The notes beneath the pieces were generated by a model, which was given only the letters and a program-made list of their open reading frames with translations, was not told the DNA's origin and ran no database searches. Positions 44,770 through 56,255 of a stretch of 64,000 nt of DNA are shown one piece after another. Every line of letters begins with the position of its first letter. The stretch's first letter is position 1. The stretch comes from Tremella fuciformis (taxonomy: Eukaryota > Basidiomycota > Tremellomycetes > Tremellales > Tremellaceae). Made by a program: the position numbers and the translations under genes. The DNA lies in assembly GCA_032768795.1 (NCBI GenBank), contig CP136497.1, positions 746,501 to 810,500 on the forward strand, read 5' to 3'.

Positions 44770-47122
44770 TCAAACAGGGACTGCCCGGTATAATAGGATA
44801 TACGCCACCGAATCCTCGCCGCCCCCGTTTAGGTTCAAGACCCGATTGCTGACATAAGCACAATAAGGCCTTGCTGCGCAAGCTTACGTGTCGACAATAG
44901 AGACCTTGTCATCTTTGGAACGGAATCAGCTTTCGGTCTGGTGCGCGAGGTTGACTGACCATCGAAGCAGTACCATGAGTGCTCCTCTGGGGGAACAGGC
45001 ACCTCGTTCCCGTCATCCTTCCTAGTCCACCCGATGTAATGGCCTATTGTTACTCGGGCATTTAGGGGGGTAGCAGGCACACAAGGGTGCCTGAAAACAC
45101 GTGGACGCGGAGCGCTCACCTGAGTCGGCGCTTGCGCCTTTGTGGGTCACCAGAGCTAGGGTCAGCGCGTTACATGGCCAGCAGACATACCACAAAGCTC
45201 ATAAATCGCCGAGGGGTTCCCGACCCGCGAGAGGTCGAGGGCCTGCGCGGCGATAGCCCCCTCGATGCGATCCTTCTCCTCGGCACGTCGGGCAGCCTCG
45301 TTCACTCCAGCATCAGGTTGGGTGCCTCGGTATCGCTTAGCAGCTCTTGCTCTATCATCCCGCTCTTTCATGACCTGCTTCACAATAGCATTGATAGGAC
45401 CAAGCTGCGCCCTCATCTCGTCGGTCACCTGCAGCTTCAGTGCTGTCGCTTCACATGCAGGGACCGTGCACAATATCAAGTAAATCAAGCTGCAGCGGGA
45501 ATTGCACAGCCCGCATAATTTTGGCTTTCTTCCTGCTAGTAAGTGTTACTGTCGCGGATGCTCTCAAAGCACAAACTGAACGTCTCGACGCCAATAGAAG
45601 CGCACCTGGACTCAGCGATGTTCACGATGCGCAAATGGCGAGAGCAGACCATGTGCACGGCTAGAAAGGCAGGCAAACGGGAGACTCTGGACACCCTGGC
45701 TGCTCAGATCACTCAAGCTGCGTACAGACGCACTGATGATATGTGGCAGCCCTACCGAGAGACGGACTGGTCTTCTCGACTTCTTGATCGAGATTCTGAG
45801 ATCAGCACTCTCACAAAGCCGCTACCAACCTTTTGTATACCGGACATGAGAAAATTAGTCGATACAGAGATGTTGCACGAGAGCTGCAGACTCCGCTCAT
45901 AGGCAGTGGAAGGCGTCTCTTCAGGTGCCTGCACGCATCTAAGTCTGTCCGTAAGCTAAGACTGTGCATATGACTTGGTGGTATTGATGACGACTTTCAG
46001 ATCACTGCATGTACTGTTGGAAGCTCACGTATGAGAAATATCGATCCCCATAAGGTCTTCAATTACATCTCGGTCTTGCTCCGTTGACGTCAGGGTTGCT
46101 CGGAGCGCAGCAATGATCTGAGTCCAAGCTTCGCCCGCGTCCTGCTGTGCGAAGTTTCCATGGGTGTCCCTCTCGGCGAATTGAGGGTTAAGCAGTCTCA
46201 GGGCGGACAGCAAGACCAACGGAGCGAATGGTTCAGCAGAAGACGATTCCATGGCCATGAAAGCATCTCGTATTTGAGCCGTCAACAGCCCTTCAGTCGT
46301 TTGCGAGCTGGCAGTATACCTAAGATTAGCTCTGCATGCGATTGTAGAATACGCATGACCCCACGAAGTCAGTGCTGTGCGCAGAGGGGTGATTGACTTC
46401 AGCATCTGGAGACACGAATTCAGATAGCAAGTCTGTCCCAGATTGATCAGGCCTGCGGGCGATTGCGACTGCAATGAGGCATTCTGGATGTGCACGGGTA
46501 TCGGGAACGACGAACCAGAGGGGTGAATGCGTCTGCCATGTCTTCGACTTTTCCACGGTCAGCGGAATCCAGTGTCGGATGAGAAGAGCAGTTTGGGAGG
46601 TGATTTATGATTCGAAACTTACCGAAAGCCAGCGCTGCCGCGGGCGCCGCTGGCAGAGGCCCCGCGTTGCCTATGACCTTCAATGAGCCCCAGATCGCAG
46701 AAGCCACACTGGTGCACCTCACTGTCACAACGGATCCCTGTGTGTCAACCGGATGTATGCGTCAGTGGTGTTGCGCTTACGTCAGTCCAGCCTTGCTGGG
46801 TCAAATCGGTGCGATCCTGGCTTTCAGACAAGGGGACCTGGAAGAGGCTAACACGTACTCGCATCAGCCCGGAACGCAGCATGACCTTCATGCGGTCTGA
46901 CTTTCAGCACATAATGGCAGATGATTGAACAGTCTCGCGGTGCGAGTCACTCACCAACGGGTATTCCAGTCGCGTGATGGATGGCACTCCGGAATGCTTC
47001 ATGGGTGTCTGAAAGGTCGACTGTCACTCGTACGAGTCGTCCTCCGTTTCGGATTTGGACTGAACATCAGGATATTGCTGTTTGGAACGGATGAGTCACT
47101 TCCGCTCTGTGGGTCGGGTCAT
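44770..47122 (-). CDS. UBP6: Proteasome-associated ubiquitin hydrolase Ubp6/USP14
   Basis: A gene with many introns. The N-terminal ubiquitin-like part shows VRVTVDLSDTHEAFRSAIHH with RMKVMLRSGLMR and a following KVIGNAGPLPAAPA. The catalytic Cys box is PAGLINLGQTCYLNSCLQML, then FAPLVLLSALRLLNPQFAE with QQDAGEAWTQIIAAL. A middle block reads ERSLQLSCNISVSTNFLMSG and SRVSRLPAFLAVHMVRFYW. The His box is ALVTHKGASADSGHYIGW, then PPEEHSWYCFDG and DKVSIVDT. Removing one last intron gives TNRVLNLNGGGEDSVAYILL and a stop at 44770. Cys, His and the final G-G-G-D/E block fit Ubp6, which trims ubiquitin chains at the 26S proteasome. The start is tentative; an ATG at 47122 (MTRPTER) is offered, but the linking intron is unclear. 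Confidence 0.87.
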
Positions 47123-47301
47123 GGTTGGCGACTACTGACTGGGACTGTGAGGCACTGCACCTTCAACGACGTTGGCATCACACCTAACCTAGACAGACCA
47201 GTTGAGCACGCCTATTGTCCGAAGCATCGGGATTACTCCTTTGAGCAATTACTCACACAATAGCGACTTTGCCCCATCTCGCGTGGCATGGGCGCTGGTA
47301 T

Positions 47302-47309
47302 CTATTGTT
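47302..47309 (+). promoter_or_regulatory. CTATTGTT octamer upstream of STE3
   Basis: CTATTGTT, 96 bp before the STE3 ATG, is identical to an octamer present twice (inverted pair) in the pheromone promoter. Nearby CTATTGTC (47213) and ACAATAG (47258) are near-matches. Confidence 0.35.
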
Positions 47310-47405
47310 CTTCGAAAAGTCGCCAAATCTCTCAGACGCTTAAGAACGTGAGAGCTGCGATGCAACCTGTCTCCCAACTCTTTCGAGAATCAAGTGACCG
47401 CCGCC

Positions 47406-48702
47406 ATGCTCTTCGCCGACTATATCTTCTGGAACTTTATGGGCATGTGTGCTGTCATTCTGCCCGCTTCCTGGCATTGGCGAGCGCGTAACGTAGCTAC
47501 CTTCTCTCTCATCTGTTGGCTGTTCTTGGCGAATCTGGTCAACTTCGTTGACTGCATTGTATGGAACGATCGTTTCACAGACCTCAACCCTGTTTGGTCA
47601 GATATCGGTGAGTTCACGCTTGGCAATGACGTCCGCACTGATCATACAGCAAGCCACCTGCTCACCGCACTGCAATATGCCATCCCAGCCTGCTCGTTCT
47701 CCCAGATGAGGCGCCTAGAATCCGTTGCGTCAACGAGGCAGCCCGTGGTGTCGAGCAAGCATCGCACGCGTCGCGTGTGGCAAGAGATAGCTATTTGCAT
47801 TGCCTTCCCGATTCTCATGCTTCCTATCGTCTATCTCGTACAACGGTATCGCTACAACATCGTCGAGTCGATCGGCCCTGGCTCGTTGCCGATTTATCCT
47901 TCTTGGCCTGGCGTATTAGTCGGTTATGCGGTCCCACTAGCAATCACGGTGGCTAGTCTGATCTACGCCTGTGAGTCATTGACATGACATGTTCGAGAGC
48001 ATCGCTAAACCAGCAAGGCCTTGCAATCCGCTGGTTCCTTGTGCGCCGCTTGCAATTTCGCCACATACTCGCTTCGGGCGACTCGAATCTCACGGCTTCG
48101 CGATTCTTTCGCCTGATGGCTCTCGCTGCCACTGATGCAGTCATCGGTCTTTCCGTCACTTCTGCTCGACTAGGTTTACAGCTAGCCGCTGGAGGCTTCC
48201 GCGCCAATACAAGCTTCAAGAATGTCCACCTCGACTTCTCAGTAATTTCCCAGTACCCTTTGACTGCCATCCTGACGACACACGACTTCGTATCCTTCAT
48301 GGCGTCCGTTTACATCTACCCGATCTACGCCTTCATCTTCTTCGCGTACTTTGGTTTGGGCGAGGAAGCTCTTGCAGATTACATTCAGTGGGGAAGGCGG
48401 CTAGGCCAAATAACTCTCATTGCAAGATGGATCCCGTCAAGGTGTGTACTTCGAGGGTTCGGTAGAGCCCCGAATGTCGTGTCGCTCGGCAAGGAGCTGA
48501 CGGCAGTGCTTTGTCTGCACAAACCAGTGTTCTCCCTACTCTGGGCTCCAAAGTCGTGTCTGTCGATAGGGGAGGCTGGGCAGTTGAGAGTGATCTCGGT
48601 ACGGAACTCGCAGGGAGTACGGCCTTCGCCGGTGGTCCACCCGACGATTTGATCACATATGACAATAGGATCCCAGTACATGTGGAAAAATCTGTGGTAT
48701 AG
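47406..48702 (+). CDS. STE3: STE3-type pheromone receptor (GPCR)
   Basis: Seven-helix receptor in at least four exons. The first (47406-47607) has LFADYIFWNFMGMCAVIL, then the family signature PASWHWRARNVATFSLICWL and FVDCIVWNDRF with NPVWSDI. The second (47650-47970) starts ASHLLTALQYAIPACSFSQM and holds RRVWQEIAICIAFPILMLPI and LVQRYRYNIVESIGP. The third has LAIRWFLVRRLQFRHILAS with RFFRLMALAATDAVIGLSVT and FVSFMASVYIYPIYAFIFFA. A final exon gives a tail with VVSVDRGGWAVESDLGTEL and ends at 48702. W-H-W-x-x-R-N, W-x-D-I and the R-R-x-x-F-x-x-L loop are diagnostic of Ste3. It should bind a farnesylated pheromone of the opposite mating type and signal through a G protein. The ATG at 47406 was chosen because it directly precedes helix 1; the exon 3/4 junction near 48430-48500 is approximate. 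Confidence 0.93.
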
Positions 48703-49139
48703 TTCGGTTCGCATTGGCGTATGCTGTGCATCACAATCAGAATCAATAGACAGTGTCCTTTTGGGATGTCGCGAGAGCGGCGAGCGCCGAGCGGCGTTTT
48801 CTCGGCGTCTGCCTCGTGGCGTGTGCCAAACAAGGAGAGCATATCCGAGGTTCTCCTTAAGCCCATAGCCAGACAAAAGGACGAAATCAAGGAGAACATT
48901 TGAAACGCGCGGTTCTGCCCGGCGGTCGCCGGAGGTTAACCTGACACTCTCCCGAAACGCTTGAAACCAGCAGCGGTCCTCTTGCTTTTGGCCATCGATC
49001 TCTGTCGCCTTGCGTCTTTTGTCATCTCCCCTCCCCTGTCACAAAGGAGCGCCCGATAGCGACGTAACCCTTCGACCAGAGCACTGTTTCTCTATATCGG
49101 TGTGCATCTACCAGCCTTGTCACAGACAGCCTCACGAAG
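48703..49139 (+). promoter_or_regulatory. STE12 upstream region with two TGAAAC elements
   Basis: 437 bp between the STE3 stop and the STE12 ATG. TGAAAC, the core Ste12 pheromone-response element, occurs at 48901-48906 and again at 48962-48967 in the same orientation. This would fit autoregulation. No TATA box is obvious. Confidence 0.35.
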
Positions 49140-52100
49140 ATGGGCGATGATATGCGACAACAGCCCCGCGTCAATACGACTAATCTCCCTTCGGCCTTAC
49201 CAAGTGGAGTATACAGCGCAGTAGGCGGCACTCCAAGCTGGCGTAGTGGTCCAAGCCCTTCGTGAGTCTGTGTCTTTGCATTAATCCATCTGACGCGCAG
49301 CCCGACACCTCCACTGCAGACTCAAACACCATCGACGCCATTACCCCCACCGACTGACGTTATCCCGCGCCCTCTGACTGAGCGAGAGTCTCAGCTAGTA
49401 AAGCATCTCAGCAAGCTACAATTTGTGCGTAGTACCGCTCCGAGTCATACTGATGAGCACAGTTTCTCGCCACAGCACCAACAAGGTGGATGGGCGCTGA
49501 CGAGGCCGGATTGCATTCCGTCAGATCACACAACGCGCAGTACAGCTCAAACTGATTGACAGAGCTCCCACTACAACGGATCCCTTTCGTCTCCTCATCC
49601 AAACCTGAATAGATTTCTGCTCCCCAATGGTGAACATGTCTCTTGCGTCTTTTGGAACGGACTGTATCACATAACCGGAACAGACATAGGTAAGGTATGC
49701 GGTTTGCTGGAGCTGATTCAGCAGTGCGGGCTCTAGTCTTCAGGTTTGAGGCCTTCTCACGACCTGTACGCAACATCAAAAAGTGTGATGTAGGCGCAAA
49801 CGGCCAGCCTTCATGCTGACATTTTCAGGTTCGAGGAGGGCGTCTTTTCCGACCTGCGCAATCTCAAACCCGGAACGGATGCCTGCTTGGAAGAACCAAA
49901 GTGGGTGGCGACTGCTGCTCTTCAATCAACTCATCGGTGACCACAATCAGGTCTCCTTTTCTTGATCTGCTATTCCGCAGTGGGTGCATTCGTACGCAAA
50001 AGAAGGTGAATTTGAGGTCCTCCCTGGCTCCATGCTGACCGCCAGCAAAAAGTACGCGATACTACTCTGGCGATACTACTTGCTAACGCTGTCCTTCCTC
50101 TCAGGTCTTCTACTGGTGCATCGCTGGGACTGCTGTGTGAAATAAGCTGAAATCTGCAGGTTCTCTGTTCCTCACGATCGACTTTTCCTTGATGCCCTTG
50201 AGCGGGATCTGAAGCGGGAGAAGATGGGTTTGGAGCCCACAACAAAGGTGTCAGGAGAGCCGGCAAGGAGCTTCAGGTGAGGTTATGTGAACGGCCATGT
50301 TTACAAAGCAGATATGACCCGAAACGAAGCCTGTTTGAGCAGTTCGCCGGGAAACAGCCCGGCCTGGAAGAGTCCATCGACTATGTTCGTTACTCGCTAT
50401 GCTACATATACAACGCTGACTTGGGCAGTCTGTCGCGCAGACGGACAGATCCTTTCCCGGCGGTCAGACTCAAGGTGACGGACCCTCAGACTCGCCAGAC
50501 AAAGGTTTCAATCCAAGCGAATCACGCAACGGGCAATACGCGTACGGTGGACCAGGCAATGCAACGCCGTCCGCACGATACGGAATCACCTTGTCAGAGC
50601 AGTCTCCGGAAGTCAGCGATGATCTCTCAAATCGGCCTTCAACAGCAAACTTCGTCGTTTATTCGGAGTCACTGTTTGAAGGTAGTCCGACGTACAAACA
50701 GCGCCGCCGAAAGAAAGCCCCGAAACAGGCAAAGCGAGCAGGGACGGCTACCACCGATTGTAAGACGGAAGAAAGTGGGTCGGAGAGCGACGGGCCAAGC
50801 CAGACATTTCATTACCCAGCCTCACATGACGGCTCTTTCCACTCCTTGTCTTCTACTGCACAGGACAGATCTGCGTATCTCTCAGCGAGCAGCCGCCCTT
50901 TGCCGTCATATCAATTTGATATGCTGCCGTCAATCGCCCCAATGCCGCTTGTGCCACGCCCTTCGGGCGAACACAGTCCCGACCAATCGATACCCATTGG
51001 TTCGCATCTCCTTGCTGGTTCTTGGGCAGTCGGTCGACCTGCAGACTTCCAACGAGCAGCAACCGAGGGTGCACCGTCTCCGGCTCATGCCATCCCCACA
51101 GCCGTTTCAGATCGCCAAGCCGCCCACGACCCAGCGAGCGGGGCCCGGGAGACCAGCACTGTCGTCTCGCCGTCAATTGCGAGCAAGGGCTTTAGCTGCC
51201 CTCTTCTCTCCTGTGGCCGCCTGTTCAAGCGTCTTGAACATCTCAAGCGACATGTGCGAACGCACACTCAGGAGAAACCCTACGAATGCACACGTTGCTC
51301 CAAGAGATTCAGCCGTAGCGACAACCTCACCCAGCACATCAAGACTCACGAGAAAGCCGATAGAGGCGAACGACTGAAGACAGAGGCTTCGGAAAGCACG
51401 GAGGATGATATGGCGAGGTTCCTGGAGGCCGAAGTCGACGCTATGGCTGCGCGCGATGGACGGATATTCTCAATTGCTGCAGAGGCAAATCTGGACCACA
51501 CATTCAATCAAACGGGCGCATTGGGCGCCCAATCCATGGGTACGTGATTCCCTAAGGTCGCAGCCCTACTCATACCAGCGCTACCGGAGGATCAACGGAT
51601 GCAAGATTATTCAGCAATGGCCGCTTCAAGCATGCCACACTACCCACCGACGCAGCATTTGCACCGTGACAGCGGCTCCAACGAGTGGCTCGCTTATAAC
51701 GAGCATTTCCCTTCTCAGATAGCAACGAGCTCGCCCATGATTCCACCCAGACGCCATCGATCCATGACCCCTCACCTATTCCAGCCTGGCAATCCACTGG
51801 GAAACAGCTTAATGAGTGTCGGTCCCCCTGTGCATCCTAGCATCTTGGTTCACAGACCGCAACGCTACTCGCCGTATCCGGCCTCGATACCTCCAGGTGC
51901 ATTGATCGGCAAGGATCAGCGCTTCATCCCCTACCAGCGTGCAACGTCACTAGATCCTAGCGCTTTCCAGTCTCGGTATACGCCAGATTCGCGTCCCCCA
52001 CCTCCGAGGGAGGAGCCAAACCTAACAGCATTCTTCTCGTCTACGACAGCGAGTGACGGGAACGAACAGCCTATGGCAAGCGCAGTTGTGCCTGCGACCT

Positions 52101-52168
52101 CCTTGAATTGTTTCGAAGATGCAGGGCAAGAAGTTGTGCCAGATACCACGTCAGACAAAGTTACCTGA
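49140..52168 (+). CDS. STE12: Ste12 transcription factor (Ste12 domain plus two C2H2 fingers)
   Basis: Many small exons from [18 protein letters not shown] (49140). The Ste12 domain is rebuilt over six introns: [174 protein letters not shown] follows. The C-terminal half carries [19 protein letters not shown] (ending V-R-T-H) and [20 protein letters not shown], two fingers as in other basidiomycete and filamentous Ste12 proteins. The last exon (from about 51588) ends at 52168. It is the nuclear target of the pheromone MAPK pathway, binding TGAAAC-type sites. A frame change near 50470-50520 must be an intron that I could not place exactly. Confidence 0.93.
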
Positions 52169-52265
52169 TCAATGGGACGGGGACTGTTATGCATGTCACG
52201 AATCGCTTGTTGACGGAAGGACAGAGACCGATAACGGATCTGTCTCTGACTTATTGCACTGGACG

Positions 52266-53634
52266 TCAGCGCGCACATTTTGGCTGACACGCACATAACG
52301 GATCTCGAAAATCTGCTATGTCAGCGTCGGTGTCTCTGTAGCGCGAGAGGGGCGACTGACGCTTCTGATTGTTGTTGGTGAAGCCGACACGAGTTTGCTG
52401 CTGGTAGCGTTTGCGCTGGTCCCAGAATGCGCCACCCTGTCGTTTGGCCCACGTTGCCTCACCCGCATTTCTTGCTTTGATGACCTCGGTGCCTCTGCCA
52501 AACGCGCCTCCGCCTCCAGCCACAGGAACCAAGGCTAATGTCGGATCCGCCAATTTGGCGCGGACATTAGCGATTTTTAATACAGCCGTGTCCTGTGTAT
52601 TTGTAGACGGGTGCTGTGGACGAAGGTGCTGATCGTAATATCTCTTGAGCGACCGATGGCCGAGAACCCGACCAGAAGGAAGCACTAATGAGAGTCCGTC
52701 ATAGCCGAGGGTGATGCGCTGGAAGTATCAGCTCGTACTCGCGTCCGTGATCGGACTCACTCCTGCTCCATCGGCGTCCCTTGACACACATTCCCCATCA
52801 TCTACGTCCTCCCAATCAGATCCGCTCGCATCTTCAAGATTATAGTCGTAGAAGTCTGCGAGCTCCGCCCGATCTTCCTCGGTCTCGAATGGTACTTTAC
52901 AATGTCCCTTGTCTTTCATATGCCCTCGTGCTGCATGTAAAGAGCCAAATTCGCGCCCACCGTTGGGACAGAACAGGCATAAATTCCCGATGACAATTTT
53001 CTCCCCCAGATAGGACAACAAGCCCGGCAAGTCGGCCAAGTGCTCTTGCTCGGGAATGAAGAATCCATGGGCACGATACATGTGATCGGAGGCAGTCGCG
53101 ACTGAATCGAGCTTGAGAGGGCAAAAAAGGCAGTCCGAGGGCTGGATTCGTCGTCGAGCAGTCGCTAGTCGTGCGTCAATGTCATCTTCGGAAGGAGAAT
53201 CATCGTCCTGGTCTGACATGCCACGAGAGGCCTCATTTGCCGGAACTGTGTGCTCCTGAGGACAGGACTGTGTCTGAAAGCTCTTTGCCTCTCTTTCGCG
53301 ATGCTTGCGAGACTGCATATGGGATCGGAAGGCATTTTCCGAGGAGAAGGTTTTGCTGCTTTATCAATCACGGATGATCAGATGACCTTGAGCGCGAAGA
53401 GACGCACCTGCATGCTGCGCATACCAATGATCTGGGGTCGGCGCGTACTGCGTTCTGTTCCCTTCGTTCCATAACCTTTTCGTTGAAAGCGGTGGCTGCC
53501 ACCGGAGGAAGGCTAGCCACTCGGCGCTTCATATTATAGCGATGCCAATCCGTGGCAAAGTGCGCGCGCTGCTCATCGGCCGTTTCAAATGCGACCCGAC
53601 ACGAGATACAGGTGAACAAGGATGCCGACTCCAT
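52266..53634 (-). CDS. REI1: Pre-60S zinc-finger factor Rei1/ZNF622
   Basis: Four C2H2 fingers are visible from the ATG at 53634. The first is FTCISCRVAFETADEQRAHF with WHRYNMKRRVASLPPV, the family's N-terminus. After an intron comes KTFSSENAFRSHMQSRKHRE. The next exon has DCLFCPLKLDSVATASDHMY and LCLFCPNGGREFGSLHAARG, with HMKDKGHCKVPFETEEDRAE. The C-terminal exon gives LVLPSGRVLGHRSLKRYYDQ, typical of Rei1, and ends at 52266. Rei1 is a cytoplasmic protein that releases Arx1 and Tif6-type factors from late 60S subunits. Its tail enters the exit tunnel. It converges on STE12, with 97 bp between stop codons. Confidence 0.88.
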
Positions 53635-53789
53635 GTTGGAAGATCTATCACTGCCGTTGAGAGGAAGACGAACGGTAAAAGATGGGTCGAAGCTGACAGA
53701 TACATGGTGGCGACTCACGTGACTCATTTTTCCACCTTCATTTCGTCTCAATGCCTTCTGTATTCGTGTTGCACTAGGCAAAGGTGAAC

Positions 53790-56255
53790 ATGACAAATTT
53801 CGAGCCTACCGCAGGCAGCTCTCGGAGCGTTGAGGCTCCGCACGGCAAGACAAGGTCCTCCAGCTCCAAGGTCAAGTCCAACGTTCAGTCGCAGTGGACG
53901 GCTCTCGGTCAGTCCTCATCTCCTGCTCACAGCTCCAGCGAGGATCACGGTGAACGAAGGGGAGACATTGGTGTTGCGTGGGTCAAGGGTTGAGCTGACT
54001 TGTAGGAGTGGATAGTCGCCTGTCTCATGGACTCGAGCTGCGTGGTTTCAAGAGGCCAACCCCAATCCAAAAATCTTCACTGCCATTGGCTTTGGCCCAG
54101 CCGCCCCGTGATGTCCTCGGCATGGCACGAACCGGATCGGGGAAGACCCTCGCCTATATGATCCCCTTACTGCAGCGCCTTCTACTTTCGTCGGCATCTT
54201 CATCGGGAATCAAAGCTCTCATCCTGTGTCCGGCGCGGGAGCTAGCCCTACAGATCGCTGCCGTCGGTAAGGACCTTGCTAGGAGCATTCACGGACGCAA
54301 GTCCTCGGAACATCAGCCTCTCAAATGGGCTGTAATTATAGGAGGCGATCACATGGAGAGTCAATTTGAGCGGATGGAGAGTCATCCGGATATGTGAGCA
54401 TCTATGTTTCAAAAATGTTCAGTCGGCATTGCTGATGTACGAAGTGTAGTGGCGACTCCTGGCCGACTGCTGCATCTCATGACGGAAATGTCCCTGGACA
54501 TGCGCACCGTCGATATTGTCGTATACGATGAAGCGGACAGGTAAATCTGCTGTCCATCCCCATCCGTGCTCTTGGCGACGAGAAACTGATGCCTCATAGG
54601 CTCTTTGAGATGGGATTCGAGTTACAGATCCGGGAAATCCTACAGCGCCTTCCACCCACTAGGCATAGCTTGTTGTTCTCAGCAACGCTACCAAGCAAAG
54701 TCGCTGAGTTCGCAAAGGCCGGTCTTGTGAACCCGACAATGGTACGGCTGGACACAGACAATTCTGTTAGCCCCGACTTGACCATGCGATTTGCCGCGGT
54801 CAGGCCGGCTGACAAAGATGCTGCGCTGCTATTGCTTGTCGAAAATCTCCTCTCTTGTCGTCTATTGTGTGAGCGTGAGCATGAGCCGCAGGCCGATAGG
54901 GCGGAAAGCGGCGAAATAATCGTGTTCGCGGCAACAAAGCATCACGTCGAGTATCTCGCTCGGCTCCTGTCGACAGCGGGCTTTTCGTCCACATACATAT
55001 ACGGCTCACTCGATCAAGTCGCTCGACAAAAGCATTTGCAGAATTTCCGTGCCGGCACCGCTTCGGTTCTCCTGGTCACAGATGTTGCCGCCCGAGGCCT
55101 TGATATTCCGATGATCTCCTATGTGATCAACTACGACTTTCCACCGGGCGCCCGAAATTACGTGCATCGTGTCGGCCGTACGGCAAGGGCGGGCAGGTCA
55201 GGTACTGCATGGTCATTGGTCACACCCTCAGAGGTGCCGTACCTGGCAGATCTCGACACGGCGTTGCATTTATCTGTCGCCGACTCTGACGAGATCATGT
55301 ACGCGTCTTTACCGCAGGAAGAGCTTCAGTCGCGCGCTGAGGCAATCGAGACACTTACGCGCCAAGTCGACGGTGATCTCAGGTCCCTTCGACAAGTCAA
55401 AGATCGTGGTCAGGCGATGTATGAACGCTCGAGGGTCAAGGCAACGTCCGCAGGCTATCGTCGAGCTAGAGATTGGGGCAGATTGACACATGAGAGGACC
55501 CCGCATGTCCTTTCTGCGCTTGCGTCAGATTCAGTATTGTCGATTCCGAAACCTTCGGCGCAGCAGACTCTCCTCCAAAAGGTCGACGGATATAGACCGG
55601 AACACTCGGCGCTCACGCTCCGCGGACAACGCCCTGCGCGCGGTCGTGACCTTGCTCGAGGCCGTGCCAGAGATCCCGGTGCCAGCAAGCCAGCGGTAGA
55701 GAGCATCGTCCAAAAGATTGACAATCCGCCGAAGGCATTGGCGCGCAAATCGTTTGCAGATCAGTCGTTCTATCTCTCCAACGATGGACCCAACACTGTA
55801 GAAGACAACAAGTACGTCGTCTAGACCTGTCCTCGGCGTATCCGCTTCTGTTGGTGCTCATGACTTTCAGGTTCTCCATTGCAATCCCTGCCGATCTCAG
55901 ATCAGCCACTTTCGATCTCGTCAACGACGAGGACAGGCCGCAGAGAGCGCAGAAAGCGAGTCAGCTGCGCTGGGATCGGAAGAAGAAGAAGTACGTCAAG
56001 ACGGGTATGGATTCCGGTAAGAACATGGTTCGCAGTGAGAGCGGCGCTCTATTGCCTGCCTCCTACAAGAGTGGAAGATACTCGGCATGGCAATCGCGTC
56101 GAGCAAAACCGGGACGGCGAGACCTTGCAGAACAGACGTCTCAATCGACAATCGTGCCTGGTTCCAGGAAGATGAGATTCAGACATGCAACGCAGCGGGC
56201 TGGTGTGAAGAAGGTGCGAAACCCGGAAACGTACTGCTCAGATGGAGGTGGCTGA
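53790..56255 (+). CDS. DBP10: DEAD-box helicase Dbp10 (DDX54)
   Basis: From the ATG at 53790 (MTNFEPTAGSSRSV) exons give a Q-motif block, GLELRGFKRPTPIQKSSLPL, Walker A ARTGSGKTLAYMIPLLQ, PARELALQIAAVGKDLA, then a short exon with VVATPGRLLHLMTEM and VYDEADRLFEMGF (DEAD) joined over two introns. FSATLPSK, IYGSLDQVARQKHLQNFRAG, TDVAARGLDIPMISYVINYD and YVHRVGRTARAGRSGTAWSL complete the two RecA folds. The C-terminal exon has FSIAIPADLRSATFDLVNDE and WDRKKKKYVKTGMDSGKN with RSESGALLPASYKSGRYSAW, which is specific to Dbp10. It unwinds RNA in 60S subunit assembly in the nucleolus. The stop used is at 56255; a final splice could alter the last few residues. Confidence 0.92.

Noticed and set aside
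44640..44852. Plus-strand Cys-containing small frame upstream of the pheromone gene
   Set aside because: Overlaps the pheromone promoter and the UBP6 end, and it ends RPDC rather than in a CaaX box.
47288..47491. Alternative N-terminus for STE3 (ATG at 47288)
   Set aside because: That frame does not enter helix 1; the receptor frame starts at 47406.
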